A DNA stretch of 64,000 nucleotides from Streptomyces sp. 7-21. Lineage in GTDB: Bacteria; Actinomycetota; Actinomycetes; Streptomycetales; Streptomycetaceae. Shown here in pieces: positions 51,419 through 59,915 of the stretch. Below the pieces are notes generated by a model that was not told the DNA's origin, searched no databases, and saw nothing but the letters and a program-made list of their open reading frames with translations. Both the position numbers and the translations under genes were made by a program. Every line of letters begins with the position of its first letter. Position 1 is the first letter of the stretch. The stretch covers positions 1 through 64,000 of the forward strand of contig NZ_JAERRL010000016.1 in assembly GCF_016741785.1 (NCBI RefSeq). Direction: 5' to 3'.

Positions 51419-51589
51419 ATGGGCATCTCGGACCAGTTCAAGGACAAGGCGGAGCAGCTCCAGCGGCGCGCCAAGGAGATGAGCGAGAAGAACCAGTCCG
51501 GCAAGAAGAAGAAACCGGACGAGCACGGCAGTGACGTGACGGACCGCGCGAAGAAGGCGATGCGCGACCGCCAGCAGCGGGACCGCTGA
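51419..51589 (+). CDS. Small charged protein of 56 residues
   Basis: A short gene with a strong ribosome binding site (GCGAGGAG) before ATG. The product begins MGISDQFKDKAEQLQRRAKE and is rich in Lys, Asp, Arg and Gln with no hydrophobic segment; the second half holds KKKKPDEHG and TDRAKKAMRDRQQRD. It resembles small hydrophilic proteins common in Streptomyces, sometimes labelled antitoxin-like or stress-related; no function is shown. It lies 126 bases after the tricorn gene, with a convergent hairpin downstream. Confidence 0.75.
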   Translation: MGISDQFKDKAEQLQRRAKEMSEKNQSGKKKKPDEHGSDVTDRAKKAMRDRQQRDR

Positions 51590-51652
51590 CACCTTCCGTG
51601 ACGTGCCGCGCGGCCCCTGCGGCTCCGTGCGGTCCCGTGTGACGGGTACCCC

Positions 51653-51681
51653 CGGGTCCGGCTCCTCGCGGGCCGGACCCG
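51653..51681. terminator. Hairpin between convergent genes
   Basis: Perfect 10-bp stem CGGGTCCGGC / GCCGGACCCG with a 9-base loop, between the small charged protein gene and the alpha/beta hydrolase gene running the other way. Confidence 0.65.
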
Positions 51682-51733
51682 TTCCCTGTCCAGCGGGCCG
51701 TGCCCAGGCGGCCGCGCGGCCGGCCCGCGCCGG

Positions 51734-52669
51734 TCAGGCCGGATCCCGCTCCTCGGTCGTGCCGCCGGCCGGCGAGCGCCCCGGCCCGCGCCGCCCGGCG
51801 GCCGCCTGGGCACGGATGGCGGCGGCGACCGCCCCGGGATTCTCCAGCGGCGTCATGTGCCCGGCTCCCGGCACGAGCACGGTCTGGGTCACCTCGGGCA
51901 GGCGGCTGGCCAGCCGCTCGAGGTGGACCGGCGGGGTCAGCCGGTCGGCCTCGCCGTGGACCAGGGTCACCGGCAGGGTGAGGCGGCCGAGCCGGTCGGC
52001 CAGGTCCAGCCGGGCCAGCACCGCCCCCCACTCGGCGCGCGCCCGGCGCGGGGCGGACTGCACGATCCGCGCGGTGCGGGCGCGCAGCCGCGGCGGGGCG
52101 CCGGGGCCGAGGGCGATGGCGGCGACGAGCCGCTGGGACAGCGGCGTGACCGGCCCGTACGGCAGCCGGGTGCGCAGCAGGCGGCGCTGGAGCGCCGAGC
52201 GCAGGGCGCCGGCCCGCAGCGGGATCACGGTGGAGTCCGGGACAAGCCGGTCGGCGCCGGTCGAGCAGAACACGGCGGCGCGGGCCCGCGCGTACAGCCC
52301 GGGGCGGTCGGCGGCGGCCATGACCGCCATGCCGCCCATGGAGTGGCCGCAGACGACGGCGCGTTCGCCGGCGGGCACGGTCGCGTCCAGCACGGCGCAC
52401 AGGTCGTCGGCCAGCGCCTTGGTGCCGCAGGCGCCGGGCGTGGGAGGCGTGCGCCCGTGGCCGCGCAGGTCGTAGACGACGACCCGGTGGTCGGCGGCGA
52501 GCTCGTCGAGCACGGGATGCCAGAACGCGATGCGGCAGGTCCAGCCGTGCACGAGGACGACGGTGGGCGCACCGTCCGGACCGTGGATCTCGGTATGCAG
52601 GCGCGCGCCGCCCGTGGAGACCACGGTCATGGTGCGGAAGCCGCTGCGGGGGCTGTTACCAGGTGTCAC
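51734..52669 (-). CDS. Alpha/beta hydrolase
   Basis: A 311-residue alpha/beta-hydrolase-fold enzyme. The oxyanion region is VVLVHGWTCRIAFWHPVLDE, the nucleophile elbow VVCGHSMGGMAVMAA (Ser in GHSMG), then LVHGEADRLTPP with the acid and GAGHMTPLENP with the catalytic His. The C-terminal 25 residues are disordered. GTG at 52669 is preferred over the ATG at 52630 because AAGGAG sits just upstream of it. Substrate unknown. Confidence 0.88.
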   Translation of the reverse strand: MTPGNSPRSGFRTMTVVSTGGARLHTEIHGPDGAPTVVLVHGWTCRIAFWHPVLDELAADHRVVVYDLRGHGRTPPTPGACGTKALADDLCAVLDATVPAGERAVVCGHSMGGMAVMAAADRPGLYARARAAVFCSTGADRLVPDSTVIPLRAGALRSALQRRLLRTRLPYGPVTPLSQRLVAAIALGPGAPPRLRARTARIVQSAPRRARAEWGAVLARLDLADRLGRLTLPVTLVHGEADRLTPPVHLERLASRLPEVTQTVLVPGAGHMTPLENPGAVAAAIRAQAAAGRRGPGRSPAGGTTEERDPA

Positions 52670-52830
52670 GCGCTGACTCCTTCCCGTGCCAGGACGCGCG
52701 GCACCTCGCATGCGCCCGGATCCACCTCGCGGGTGACGTGCGCGCCGGCCGCGCCGTCCCTGCTGCCTGGGACGGGAGCGTAGAACAGAAACTTACTCAC
52801 GGGTAGGGTCCGCGGCGGACGGACCGGACG

Positions 52831-53460
52831 CTACACCACGGCACCGCCCGTTCCGCCCGCCGGCGCGGGCACCGGGCCGATCGGGAGGATCGCGGACAGG
52901 CCGTTCCGGATGGTCTCCATGGCGAAGGGCATGCCCAGGGCCCGCTGCACCATGAAGCCCTGGCAGCAGGCGATCAGGGTGCGGGCGAGGTCCTCGGCCG
53001 GCAGGTCCGTGCGGACCTCGCCGCGGCGCTGGTACGCCTCGATGATGCCGGTCCAGATCCGGACCATGTCGGCCAGGAAGCCGTGGAGCAGGCGCCCGAG
53101 GTCCTCGTTGCGCACCGTCTCGGCCCAGACCTGGATGACCAGCGGCGGCGGATACTCCAGCAGCCGGGCGGCGTGGACCAGCGCCCCGGCCACGACCTCG
53201 CCCGGCGGGGCGGGGTCGGTGGCGCGCGAGGCGTCTTCGAAGGCGCGGCGGATGGTGCCGATCACCTCCCGCGCCAGGTCGGCGATGATCGCGTCCTTGC
53301 CGGGGAAGTAGCGGTAGACCGCCCCGGCCGACAGCCCCGTCTCCCGCAGGATGTCCTGCATGGTCGTGCTGTGGAAGCCGTCGCGGGCGAAGCAGCGCGC
53401 GGCGCCCTCGAGGATCTGGCGGCGGCGGGCATCGAGGTGTTCCTGGGAGACGCGGGCCAT
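52831..53460 (-). CDS. TetR-family regulator divergent from a membrane protein
   Basis: A 209-residue repressor. The DNA-binding domain reads RRRQILEGAARCFARDGFHS, TTMQDILRETGLSAGAVYRY and FPGKDAIIADLAREV, followed by a helical ligand-binding domain. Its ATG lies 6 bases after TAGAGT (53467-53472, minus strand), so the transcript is probably leaderless, and a palindrome at 53476-53491 lies between the -10 and -35 positions. This is the classic layout of autorepression. The neighbour at 53579 is likely also controlled. Confidence 0.92.
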   Translation of the reverse strand: MARVSQEHLDARRRQILEGAARCFARDGFHSTTMQDILRETGLSAGAVYRYFPGKDAIIADLAREVIGTIRRAFEDASRATDPAPPGEVVAGALVHAARLLEYPPPLVIQVWAETVRNEDLGRLLHGFLADMVRIWTGIIEAYQRRGEVRTDLPAEDLARTLIACCQGFMVQRALGMPFAMETIRNGLSAILPIGPVPAPAGGTGGAVV

Positions 53461-53475
53461 GGGCGCACTCTAAAA

Positions 53476-53491
53476 AAGAACGTTCGTTCTT
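53476..53491. promoter_or_regulatory. TetR-type operator 1
   Basis: AAGAACG-TT-CGTTCTT is a perfect inverted repeat with 7-bp arms. It sits directly upstream of the -10 box of the TetR gene, so binding would block its own promoter. Confidence 0.7.
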
Positions 53492-53529
53492 GACAAGGGG
53501 CCGGGCAGGCACTCATCGTGGAGCCGCTC

Positions 53530-53549
53530 AAGAACGAACGATCATTCTT
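53530..53549. promoter_or_regulatory. TetR-type operator 2
   Basis: AAGAACGAACGATCATTCTT is a 20-bp palindrome with 16 of 20 positions symmetric and AAGAA/TTCTT ends like operator 1. It lies 29 bases before the membrane-protein start, suggesting that the TetR protein controls both genes. Confidence 0.6.
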
Positions 53550-53578
53550 TTTACTCGCCGCACTCACGGGAGGACGTC

Positions 53579-54661
53579 GTGTCCGTTTCCGCACCGGCTC
53601 CCGCGACGCCCGGACCGTCCGGACCCTCCGGACCGTCCGGCACCGAGCCGCCCGCCCGCCCCGCCCGGGGACCCCGCGCCGCGATCGGCGTGGTCCTGCT
53701 GATATCCGCGCTCGTCGCCCTTGCGCTGTGGGCGTTCGCCTGGCCCGCCGCGCGGACCGGCCCCAACGGCCTGCCGGTCGGCGTCGCCGGGCCGCCCGCC
53801 GCGGCCGGCCCTCTCGCCGAGCAGCTGGCCGGCCGCGGCGGGGCGTTCGACGTCCACCGTTACGACGACGAGGCGAGCGCGCGCGCCGCCATCGCGGACC
53901 GCGAGGTGTACGGCGCCTTCGTCACCGGCCCCGGCGGTACCGCACTGCTGACGGCGTCCGCCGCCGGACCTGTCGTGGCGCAGACGCTCACCCAGGCCGC
54001 GGGCCAGCTGGCGGGCGGGAACGCCAAGGTGACCGTCACCGATGTCGTGCCCGCGCCGGACGGTGACCCGCGCGGGGCCGTCTTCGGCGCCAGCGTGATG
54101 CCGCTGGCGATGGCCGGCATCGCCACCGGCGCGCTGCTGACCGTCCTGGGACTGCGGGGCGGCCGGGGCGTCGTCACGCTGCTGGGCGTCGCCGCCGCGG
54201 CCGGCCTGGCGGGCACGGCGGTAGCGCACGGCTGGCTGGGCGCGCTGGGCGGCGACTGGTGGCTGGTGGCGGCCGCGCTCGGTCTCGTCACGCTGGCGGG
54301 CGCGGCCACCGTCGCGGGGCTGGCCACGCTGCTCGGCCCGCCCGGGATCGGGCTGGGCGCGGCGCTGCTGATGTTCCTGGGCAATCCCTGGTCGGGCGCC
54401 ACGTCCGCGCCGGAGATGCTGCCCGACCCGGTCGGCACGCTGGGGCAGTTCCTGCCGCTGGGCGCGGGGGTGACGCTGATCCGCTCGGTCGCATTCTTCG
54501 ACGGCGCGGCGGCGGCGTTCCCGGTGGCCGTGCTGGCGGTCTGGGCCGCGCTGGGGACGGCCGCGGTCGGGCTCGGACGCGGCCTGCCGCGGCGGCGGGC
54601 GGCCCGGACCGCACCGCGCGACGGAGCCGCGGCGGCTCAGCCGGCGAGCGGCTTGACGTAG
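53579..54661 (+). CDS. YhgE/ABC-2-like membrane protein under TetR control
   Basis: A 360-residue membrane protein. A Pro/Gly-rich N-terminal tail (about 32 residues) is followed by a helix (AAIGVVLLISALVALALWAFAW), an extracellular domain at about 55-165 and roughly six further helices. The layout, with a first helix, a large loop and a C-terminal helix block, is that of YhgE/Pip or ABC-2-type permeases linked to export. No ATP-binding gene is adjacent. The GTG start has GGGAGG upstream. Its end overlaps the convergent GNAT gene by 25 bases. Role in drug export is inferred from the TetR neighbour. Confidence 0.75.
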   Translation: MSVSAPAPATPGPSGPSGPSGTEPPARPARGPRAAIGVVLLISALVALALWAFAWPAARTGPNGLPVGVAGPPAAAGPLAEQLAGRGGAFDVHRYDDEASARAAIADREVYGAFVTGPGGTALLTASAAGPVVAQTLTQAAGQLAGGNAKVTVTDVVPAPDGDPRGAVFGASVMPLAMAGIATGALLTVLGLRGGRGVVTLLGVAAAAGLAGTAVAHGWLGALGGDWWLVAAALGLVTLAGAATVAGLATLLGPPGIGLGAALLMFLGNPWSGATSAPEMLPDPVGTLGQFLPLGAGVTLIRSVAFFDGAAAAFPVAVLAVWAALGTAAVGLGRGLPRRRAARTAPRDGAAAAQPASGLT

Positions 54662-55131
54662 CCCAGGCTGACATCGTCGTGGCGGTAGATGCCGAACATC
54701 TCCTCACGCGGCACGCGCCGGTACCCGCTGCTCTCGTACAGGGCCACGGCCTCGGGCTGGCGGGTACCGGTCTCCAGCACCATCCGGCGCCGCCCCGCCC
54801 GGCGGGCGTCCTCCTCCAGCAGGGCCAGGATCCGGCGCGCCAGGCCCTGCCCGCGCGCCTCGGGCACCACGTACATCCGCTTGATCTCGGCGTCGCCGTC
54901 CCGGTACCCCTCGTCGTTGGCTTCCTGCCGGCGCCAGCCGCCGCTGGCCACGGGGCGGCCCTGCGGGTCGTAGGCCAGCAGGTACAGGCCGTTCGGCGGG
55001 TCGAACATGGTCGCGTCGAGGGGGGTGGCGTCGCCGTCGGGGTCCCGGTAGCGCTCGCGGTACTCCGCTTGCACCAGGTCATTGAGCTTGCGCGCGTCGG
55101 GGTGGTCGAAGCGAACCGCGACAATGTTCAT
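54637..55131 (-). CDS. GNAT-family N-acetyltransferase
   Basis: A 164-residue acetyltransferase. The acetyl-CoA site reads IKRMYVVPEARGQGLARRIL (Q/RxxGxG/A-type), and the C-terminal strand is VALYESSGYRRVPREEMFG. The ATG at 55131 lies 7 bases after TACGAT (minus strand), fitting a leaderless transcript and the family start MNIVAVRF. Its acceptor is unknown. It converges on the membrane-protein gene with a 25-base overlap. Confidence 0.9.
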   Translation of the reverse strand: MNIVAVRFDHPDARKLNDLVQAEYRERYRDPDGDATPLDATMFDPPNGLYLLAYDPQGRPVASGGWRRQEANDEGYRDGDAEIKRMYVVPEARGQGLARRILALLEEDARRAGRRRMVLETGTRQPEAVALYESSGYRRVPREEMFGIYRHDDVSLGYVKPLAG

Positions 55132-55273
55132 GGCGTGCATCGTACGAAGACTGGGCCCGCTCCCGCGCTGCGTTTTCCGTGACGTGTGCCCGGTCTGCGG
55201 CATTGACCCGCCCCGGACGAGTTGAAACCATTCATCGCGCCCGCCCGTCTCCCAGGTTCCCGCAGGAGCCGCC

Positions 55274-56713
55274 ATGCGCCACGAGCCCAGCCGCAGGACC
55301 GTCGTCAAGGGCGCCGCCGGCGCCACCGCCGCCGGAAGCCTCCTCCCGGGCACCGCGAAGGCCCGGGGCACCGCCGCCCCCGCCGTCACGCCGCTGGGCA
55401 CCTCGCTGCTCGACGCGCGCGCCCTGTACTTCGTCTCCTACGACGGCCTGGTCAACAACAACGCCTTCCAGCAGCACGGCCTGCTGACCGTGGGCGGCTA
55501 CCAGTACGCCGTCTGGTACGCCGCCGACCGGCAGGCCACCGTCGCCCGCCGCGCCACCGGCTCAAGCGACTGGAGCGCCGTGCCGCTCGGCCACTACCTG
55601 AGCGCCGACGACTCGCACAACGTCATCTGCGCCGGGCACTCCCCCGAGGACGGCCGCCTCCACCTGGTGATGGACTCCCACAGCAGCGGCTACACCTACC
55701 TCTCCTCCGTCGCGGGCCTGCTCAGCTCGCCCGGATCGCACGCCTGGACCCGCGACAAGTTCGGCGCGCCCCGCGACAGCCTCGACGGCGCGGTGCTCAC
55801 CCGCCAGTTCACCTACCCGCGGTTCCTCACCGCGCCCTCCGGCACGCTCCAGCTGAGCTACCGCGACGGCGTCTCCGGCGACGGCCAGGCCGCGCTCGCC
55901 GAGTACGCGGACGGCCGGTGGACCGCCCTGGGCGCCTGGTCCAGCGCCACCGGCACCTACCCCACGGACCACGGCACCAGCACGCGCCGCAGCCTCTACC
56001 TCCACGGCCTCACCTACGGTCCCGACGGCACCCTGCACGTCTTCGGCACCTGGCGCGAGCAGAACCAGGCCGTGACCTGCGGCGCCAACCTGACCAACCA
56101 CGACACGGTCTACGTCCGCAGCACCGACGAGGGCCGCACCTGGACCAACGCCGACGGCACTCGCGTCGCCACGACCGGCTCCGGCACCGACCTGGTCGCC
56201 ATCGGCTCCCCCGGCCTGGTCGCCGACCCGCTCGGCCCCGACCACGCCCTGATGAACCAGGAGTCCCAGGCCGTCGACTCCCAGGGCCTGCCGCACGCCC
56301 TGATCTCCTACGTGCCCGGCCGCTTCGGGCAGTGCGTCACCGACTACGTCGCGGGCCGCACCGCCCACGGCTACCCGTTCCACCTGCGCCGCGACGCCGC
56401 CGGGGCCTGGCACAAGACCGAGATCCCGGTGCCGCTGCGCTCCAGCCAGCGCGGCCAGCTCGTGCTCGACGCCCACGACAACGCCTACGCGGTGCTCCCC
56501 TACGGCCGGATCGCCGCCGCCTCCGCCGCCAGCGGCTGGTCGGACTGGACCCTGCTATACGACGGCACCGACGAGCTGAACGCCTTCGGCGAGGTGGTCG
56601 TCGACGCCCCGCGCGTGCGCGCCGAGGGCGTGCTGTCCGTGATGTACCAGGAGCGCTCCACCGGCACCACGCCCTCTCCGCTGCGCGTGGCCGACTTCGC
56701 GCTGCCCGCCTGA
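55274..56713 (+). CDS. Tat-exported BNR repeat protein
   Basis: A 479-residue protein with a twin-arginine signal (EPSRRTVVKGAAGATAAG), and then a long beta-propeller with BNR/Asp-box-like elements (STDEGRTWTNADGT; VDSQGLPHALISYVPG). It resembles the BNR_4 family, some members of which are polysaccharide lyases; others are uncharacterised. The residues GHSPEDGRLHLVMDSHSSGY are typical of this family. Substrate is unknown. GTG/ATG choice: ATG at 55274. Confidence 0.78.
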   Translation: MRHEPSRRTVVKGAAGATAAGSLLPGTAKARGTAAPAVTPLGTSLLDARALYFVSYDGLVNNNAFQQHGLLTVGGYQYAVWYAADRQATVARRATGSSDWSAVPLGHYLSADDSHNVICAGHSPEDGRLHLVMDSHSSGYTYLSSVAGLLSSPGSHAWTRDKFGAPRDSLDGAVLTRQFTYPRFLTAPSGTLQLSYRDGVSGDGQAALAEYADGRWTALGAWSSATGTYPTDHGTSTRRSLYLHGLTYGPDGTLHVFGTWREQNQAVTCGANLTNHDTVYVRSTDEGRTWTNADGTRVATTGSGTDLVAIGSPGLVADPLGPDHALMNQESQAVDSQGLPHALISYVPGRFGQCVTDYVAGRTAHGYPFHLRRDAAGAWHKTEIPVPLRSSQRGQLVLDAHDNAYAVLPYGRIAAASAASGWSDWTLLYDGTDELNAFGEVVVDAPRVRAEGVLSVMYQERSTGTTPSPLRVADFALPA

Positions 56714-56793
56714 GCCGGGAGCCCCCGGCCGTCCGGGCCGCCCGGCGCGTGAGGTAGGTTCCGCGCGGAGCGTCAGCACGTCAGGAGGGCTCC

Positions 56794-57597
56794 GTGATCA
56801 CCGTCACCACCGTCAACGTCAACGGGCTGCGGGCCGCCGCGAAGAAGGGCTACGCGGAGTGGCTGGCCGCCGGCCCGGCGGACATCGTCTGCCTGCAGGA
56901 GGTGCGGGCCGAGGAGGACCAGCTGCCTGAGGCCGTGCGCGCCCCCGAGGGCTGGCACGCCGTGTACGCCCCCTCCCGCACCGCGCGCGGGCGCGCGGGG
57001 GTGGCGCTGCTCACGCGGCGGGAGCCGGAGGAGGTGCGGGTCGGGTTCGGCGAGCCGGAGTTCGCTGACGCGGGGCGCTACCTGGAGGCCGACCTGCCGG
57101 GCCTGACCGTGGCCAGCCTGTACCTGCCCTCTGGTGAGACCGGCACGCCCCGGCAGGACGAGAAGGAACGCTTCATGGCGGCGTTCCTGCCCTACCTCAC
57201 GGCGCTGCGGCAGCGCGCGGCGGCGGCCGGGCGCGAGGTGCTGGTGTGCGGCGACTGGAACATCGCCCACACCGAGGCGGACCTGAAAAACTGGCGCACC
57301 AACCGGCGCAACGCCGGCTTCCTGCCCGAGGAGCGCGCCTGGCTCTCGCGCGTCTTCGGCGACGAGGGCGGCTACGTCGACGTCATGCGCGCCCTGCACC
57401 CCGGCCAGGACGGCCCCTACTCCTGGTGGACCTACCGCGGCCGGGCCTTCGACACCGACGCCGGCTGGCGCATCGACTACCACGCCGCCACCCCGGGCCT
57501 GGCGCGGCGCGCGGTCAAGGGGTACGTGGAGCGCGCCGCCAGCTACGACCAGCGCTGGAGCGACCACGCCCCGGTGACGGTCGTCTACGACCACTGA
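56794..57597 (+). CDS. xth: Exodeoxyribonuclease III
   Basis: A 267-residue AP endonuclease/3'-5' exonuclease of the ExoIII class, acting in base excision repair. Motifs are VNVNGLRAAAKKGYAEWL, CLQEVRAEEDQL, GDWNIAHTEADLKNWRTNRR and WRIDYHAATP followed by SDHAPVTVVYDH. The residues for metal binding and catalysis (E in LQEV, D and N in GDWN, D and H in SDH) are all present. GTG start at 56794. A TAGGTT box lies about 35 bases upstream. Confidence 0.95.
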   Translation: MITVTTVNVNGLRAAAKKGYAEWLAAGPADIVCLQEVRAEEDQLPEAVRAPEGWHAVYAPSRTARGRAGVALLTRREPEEVRVGFGEPEFADAGRYLEADLPGLTVASLYLPSGETGTPRQDEKERFMAAFLPYLTALRQRAAAAGREVLVCGDWNIAHTEADLKNWRTNRRNAGFLPEERAWLSRVFGDEGGYVDVMRALHPGQDGPYSWWTYRGRAFDTDAGWRIDYHAATPGLARRAVKGYVERAASYDQRWSDHAPVTVVYDH

Positions 57598-57667
57598 CCG
57601 CCACGGGCCGGTCCCGCCTGGGGTGCGCGCGCACCCGCCCGGCCCGGGAACGGGAGGAGCGGACGCC

Positions 57668-58696
57668 ATGACGGCCTATGGCACGGCCCACACGACGGCC
57701 TGTTTGACGGCTGGCTTGACGGCCGGCGCGCCAGCGGACCTGGCGGCGCTGCGCGGCGGCAGCTCCGCGGGCGCCGCGGCGTACGCGGCACGCGTGCGCG
57801 CCGTCTCGCGGCGGCTGGTGGCGCTGGACAACGAGCCGGGCGCGCCGCCCGTCGCCCCGCTGGCCGTGCGGGCATTCGCGGACGTGCGCCGCGTGCTGCG
57901 GCAGGGCGGTGCGACGCGTGCGACGCGTGACGTCCTGGCGGCGGCCGCCGAGCTGGCGGAGATCGCCGGGTGGGCGCTGTTCAGCGCGGGACGGTTCGCC
58001 GCCGCGCGGCGGGCCAACCGGGAGGCGCTGCGCCTGGCGCGGCTGGCCGGCGACCGCCCCATCGAGCTGCTGGTCTACCAGAACATGGGCCTGCTGGCCG
58101 GGTGGACCGGCCGGTCCGGCGAGGAGCTGGCCCTGGCGCGGACCGTGCTCGACGGCCGCCGGCTACCGCCCCGCGTCGAGGCGCTGTTCCGCGCCCGCGA
58201 GGCCCAAGGCCTCGCGGGCACCGGGCGGGCGTGGGAGGCGCGCCGCTCCTTCGCCCGCGCCCGGGGGCTGCTGGAGGAGAGCGCGCCGGCGTCCACGCCC
58301 GGCTGGGCGTGGTGGATCACCCCCGAGGAGATCGACCGGCAGGAGGGCGGCGTGCTGCACCGGGCGGGCGAGTGGCGCGAGGCTATCCCCGTGCTCCGCC
58401 GGGCGACGGCGGACACGGACGTGCGCGTCGGCTACCACAGCGTCGCGGCCGTCCGGCTGCTGGCGTCCCTCGTCGAGGTGCGGTCCTGGCGCGAGGCGGA
58501 GCGGGTGGCGGCGGCGCTGCCGCCCGCCGTGGCCCAGACGACGTCCCGGGTGACCCTCGGCCTGCTGGCGGACGTGGCCCGGCGCGGGCTGCGCCAGTGC
58601 CGCGCCCCCGGCGCGCTGCGCGAGGCCCTGCACGGTGTCCTGCGCGCCGCGGACGCCCGCGCGGCAGCGGGTTACGCGGCGTTGGGCAGCCCGTAG
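57668..58696 (+). CDS. TPR-like protein, regulator-like without HTH
   Basis: A 342-residue protein of helical repeats (LAEIAGWALFSAGRFAAARR, FRAREAQGLAGTGRAWEARR, VLRRATADTDVRVGYHSVAA). It resembles the C-terminal region of streptomycete XRE-type regulators such as NsdB, but no helix-turn-helix is found at its N-terminus, which is a short Thr/Ala-rich stretch. ATG at 57668 follows GGGAGGAG. It converges with the LLM gene and overlaps it by 25 bases. Confidence 0.7.
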   Translation: MTAYGTAHTTACLTAGLTAGAPADLAALRGGSSAGAAAYAARVRAVSRRLVALDNEPGAPPVAPLAVRAFADVRRVLRQGGATRATRDVLAAAAELAEIAGWALFSAGRFAAARRANREALRLARLAGDRPIELLVYQNMGLLAGWTGRSGEELALARTVLDGRRLPPRVEALFRAREAQGLAGTGRAWEARRSFARARGLLEESAPASTPGWAWWITPEEIDRQEGGVLHRAGEWREAIPVLRRATADTDVRVGYHSVAAVRLLASLVEVRSWREAERVAAALPPAVAQTTSRVTLGLLADVARRGLRQCRAPGALREALHGVLRAADARAAAGYAALGSP

Positions 58697-59796
58697 GCGT
58701 CGGCGATCAGCTCGTAACTGCGCAGGCGTGCCTCGGGGCTGTGCGCGTTGGCCGTGATCATCAGCTCGTCGGCGCCGGTCCGCTTGGCCAGCTCGTTCAG
58801 GCCCTCCCGCACCGCGTCCGGGGTGCCGTAGACGACGTTGGCGAGCCAGCCGTCCACGATCTGCCGCTCGACGGGGCTGTAGGGGTGCGTCTCGGCCTCC
58901 TCGGGCGTCGGCACCAGCCCCGGCCGGCCGGTGCGCAGCCGCACCATCGACAGCGCCCCGGTCAGCACCTGCCGGTGCGCCTGCCGCTCGTCCTCGGCGG
59001 CCAGCGCCGAGACGCCGATCAGCGCGTACGGCTCCGACAGCACCTCGGACGGCCGGAACACCCTGCGGTACAGGTCGAGGGCGGGCAGCGTGTTCTCGGC
59101 GGAGAAGTGATGGGCGAAGGCGAACGGCAGGCCGAGCCGTCCCGCCAGCTCGGCGCTGAACCCCGAGGAGCCCAGCAGCCACACCGGCGGCCTGGCCGGG
59201 GACTGGGTGCCGCCCGGCACCGTGCCCTGCACCGGCCCCGGCACGGCGTGGATCCGGGAGTAGGGGTGATCGGCCGGGAAGTCGTCGTCGAGGAACCGCA
59301 CCAGCTCGGCGAGCTGCTGCGGGAACTCATCGGCGCCGTCGGCCCGCCCGCGCCGCAGCGCCGCCGCCGTGGCGGGGTCCGTGCCGGGGGCGCGGCCCAG
59401 GCCCAGGTCGATACGGCCGGGCGCCAGCGCCTGGAGCGTGCCGAACTGCTCGGCGATCACCAGCGGGGCGTGGTTGGGCAGCATCACGCCGCCGGAGCCC
59501 AGCCGGATCCGTTCGGTGAGCGCGGCGAGGTGGGAGAGGATCACGGCGGGAGAGGAACTGGCCACCCCCGGCATCGAGTGGTGCTCGGCCACCCACATCC
59601 GGTGGTAGCCGCGCCGCTCGGCGGTCCGGGCCAGCCGCGCGGTGGTGCGCAGCGCGTCCGTGGCCGTCAGGCCGCTGCCGACCACCGCCAGGTCCAGCAC
59701 GGACAGCACCGCCGGCGCGGTCCCCTGCGGCTTCCCCCTCACTGGATCAGCCTCGCCGCCCCCGCCGCTGTGCCGTTCCGCAACGCTATTGGCCAC
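58672..59796 (-). CDS. LLM class flavin-dependent oxidoreductase
   Basis: A 374-residue luciferase-like monooxygenase of the MsnO8-type subgroup. Features are LSVLDLAVVGSGLTATDAL, YHRMWVAEHHSMPGVASSSP, RIRLGSGGVMLPNHAPLVIA and GRIDLGLGRAPGTDP, where FMN and substrate bind. The GTG at 59796 has GGGAGG upstream and is preferred to the ATG at 59829. Substrate not predictable. Confidence 0.88.
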   Translation of the reverse strand: MANSVAERHSGGGGEADPVRGKPQGTAPAVLSVLDLAVVGSGLTATDALRTTARLARTAERRGYHRMWVAEHHSMPGVASSSPAVILSHLAALTERIRLGSGGVMLPNHAPLVIAEQFGTLQALAPGRIDLGLGRAPGTDPATAAALRRGRADGADEFPQQLAELVRFLDDDFPADHPYSRIHAVPGPVQGTVPGGTQSPARPPVWLLGSSGFSAELAGRLGLPFAFAHHFSAENTLPALDLYRRVFRPSEVLSEPYALIGVSALAAEDERQAHRQVLTGALSMVRLRTGRPGLVPTPEEAETHPYSPVERQIVDGWLANVVYGTPDAVREGLNELAKRTGADELMITANAHSPEARLRSYELIADAYGLPNAA

Positions 59797-59915
59797 TGCT
59801 GCTCGCCTCCCTGAAACGTTCGGGCCCAAGAATGGGCAACCAGCGCCCGGCCGGGGGCATTCCTTACGCAGGGAGATGTGCGGGGAGACCAGCGAGAACC
59901 ACGAAGGAGGGGGAC

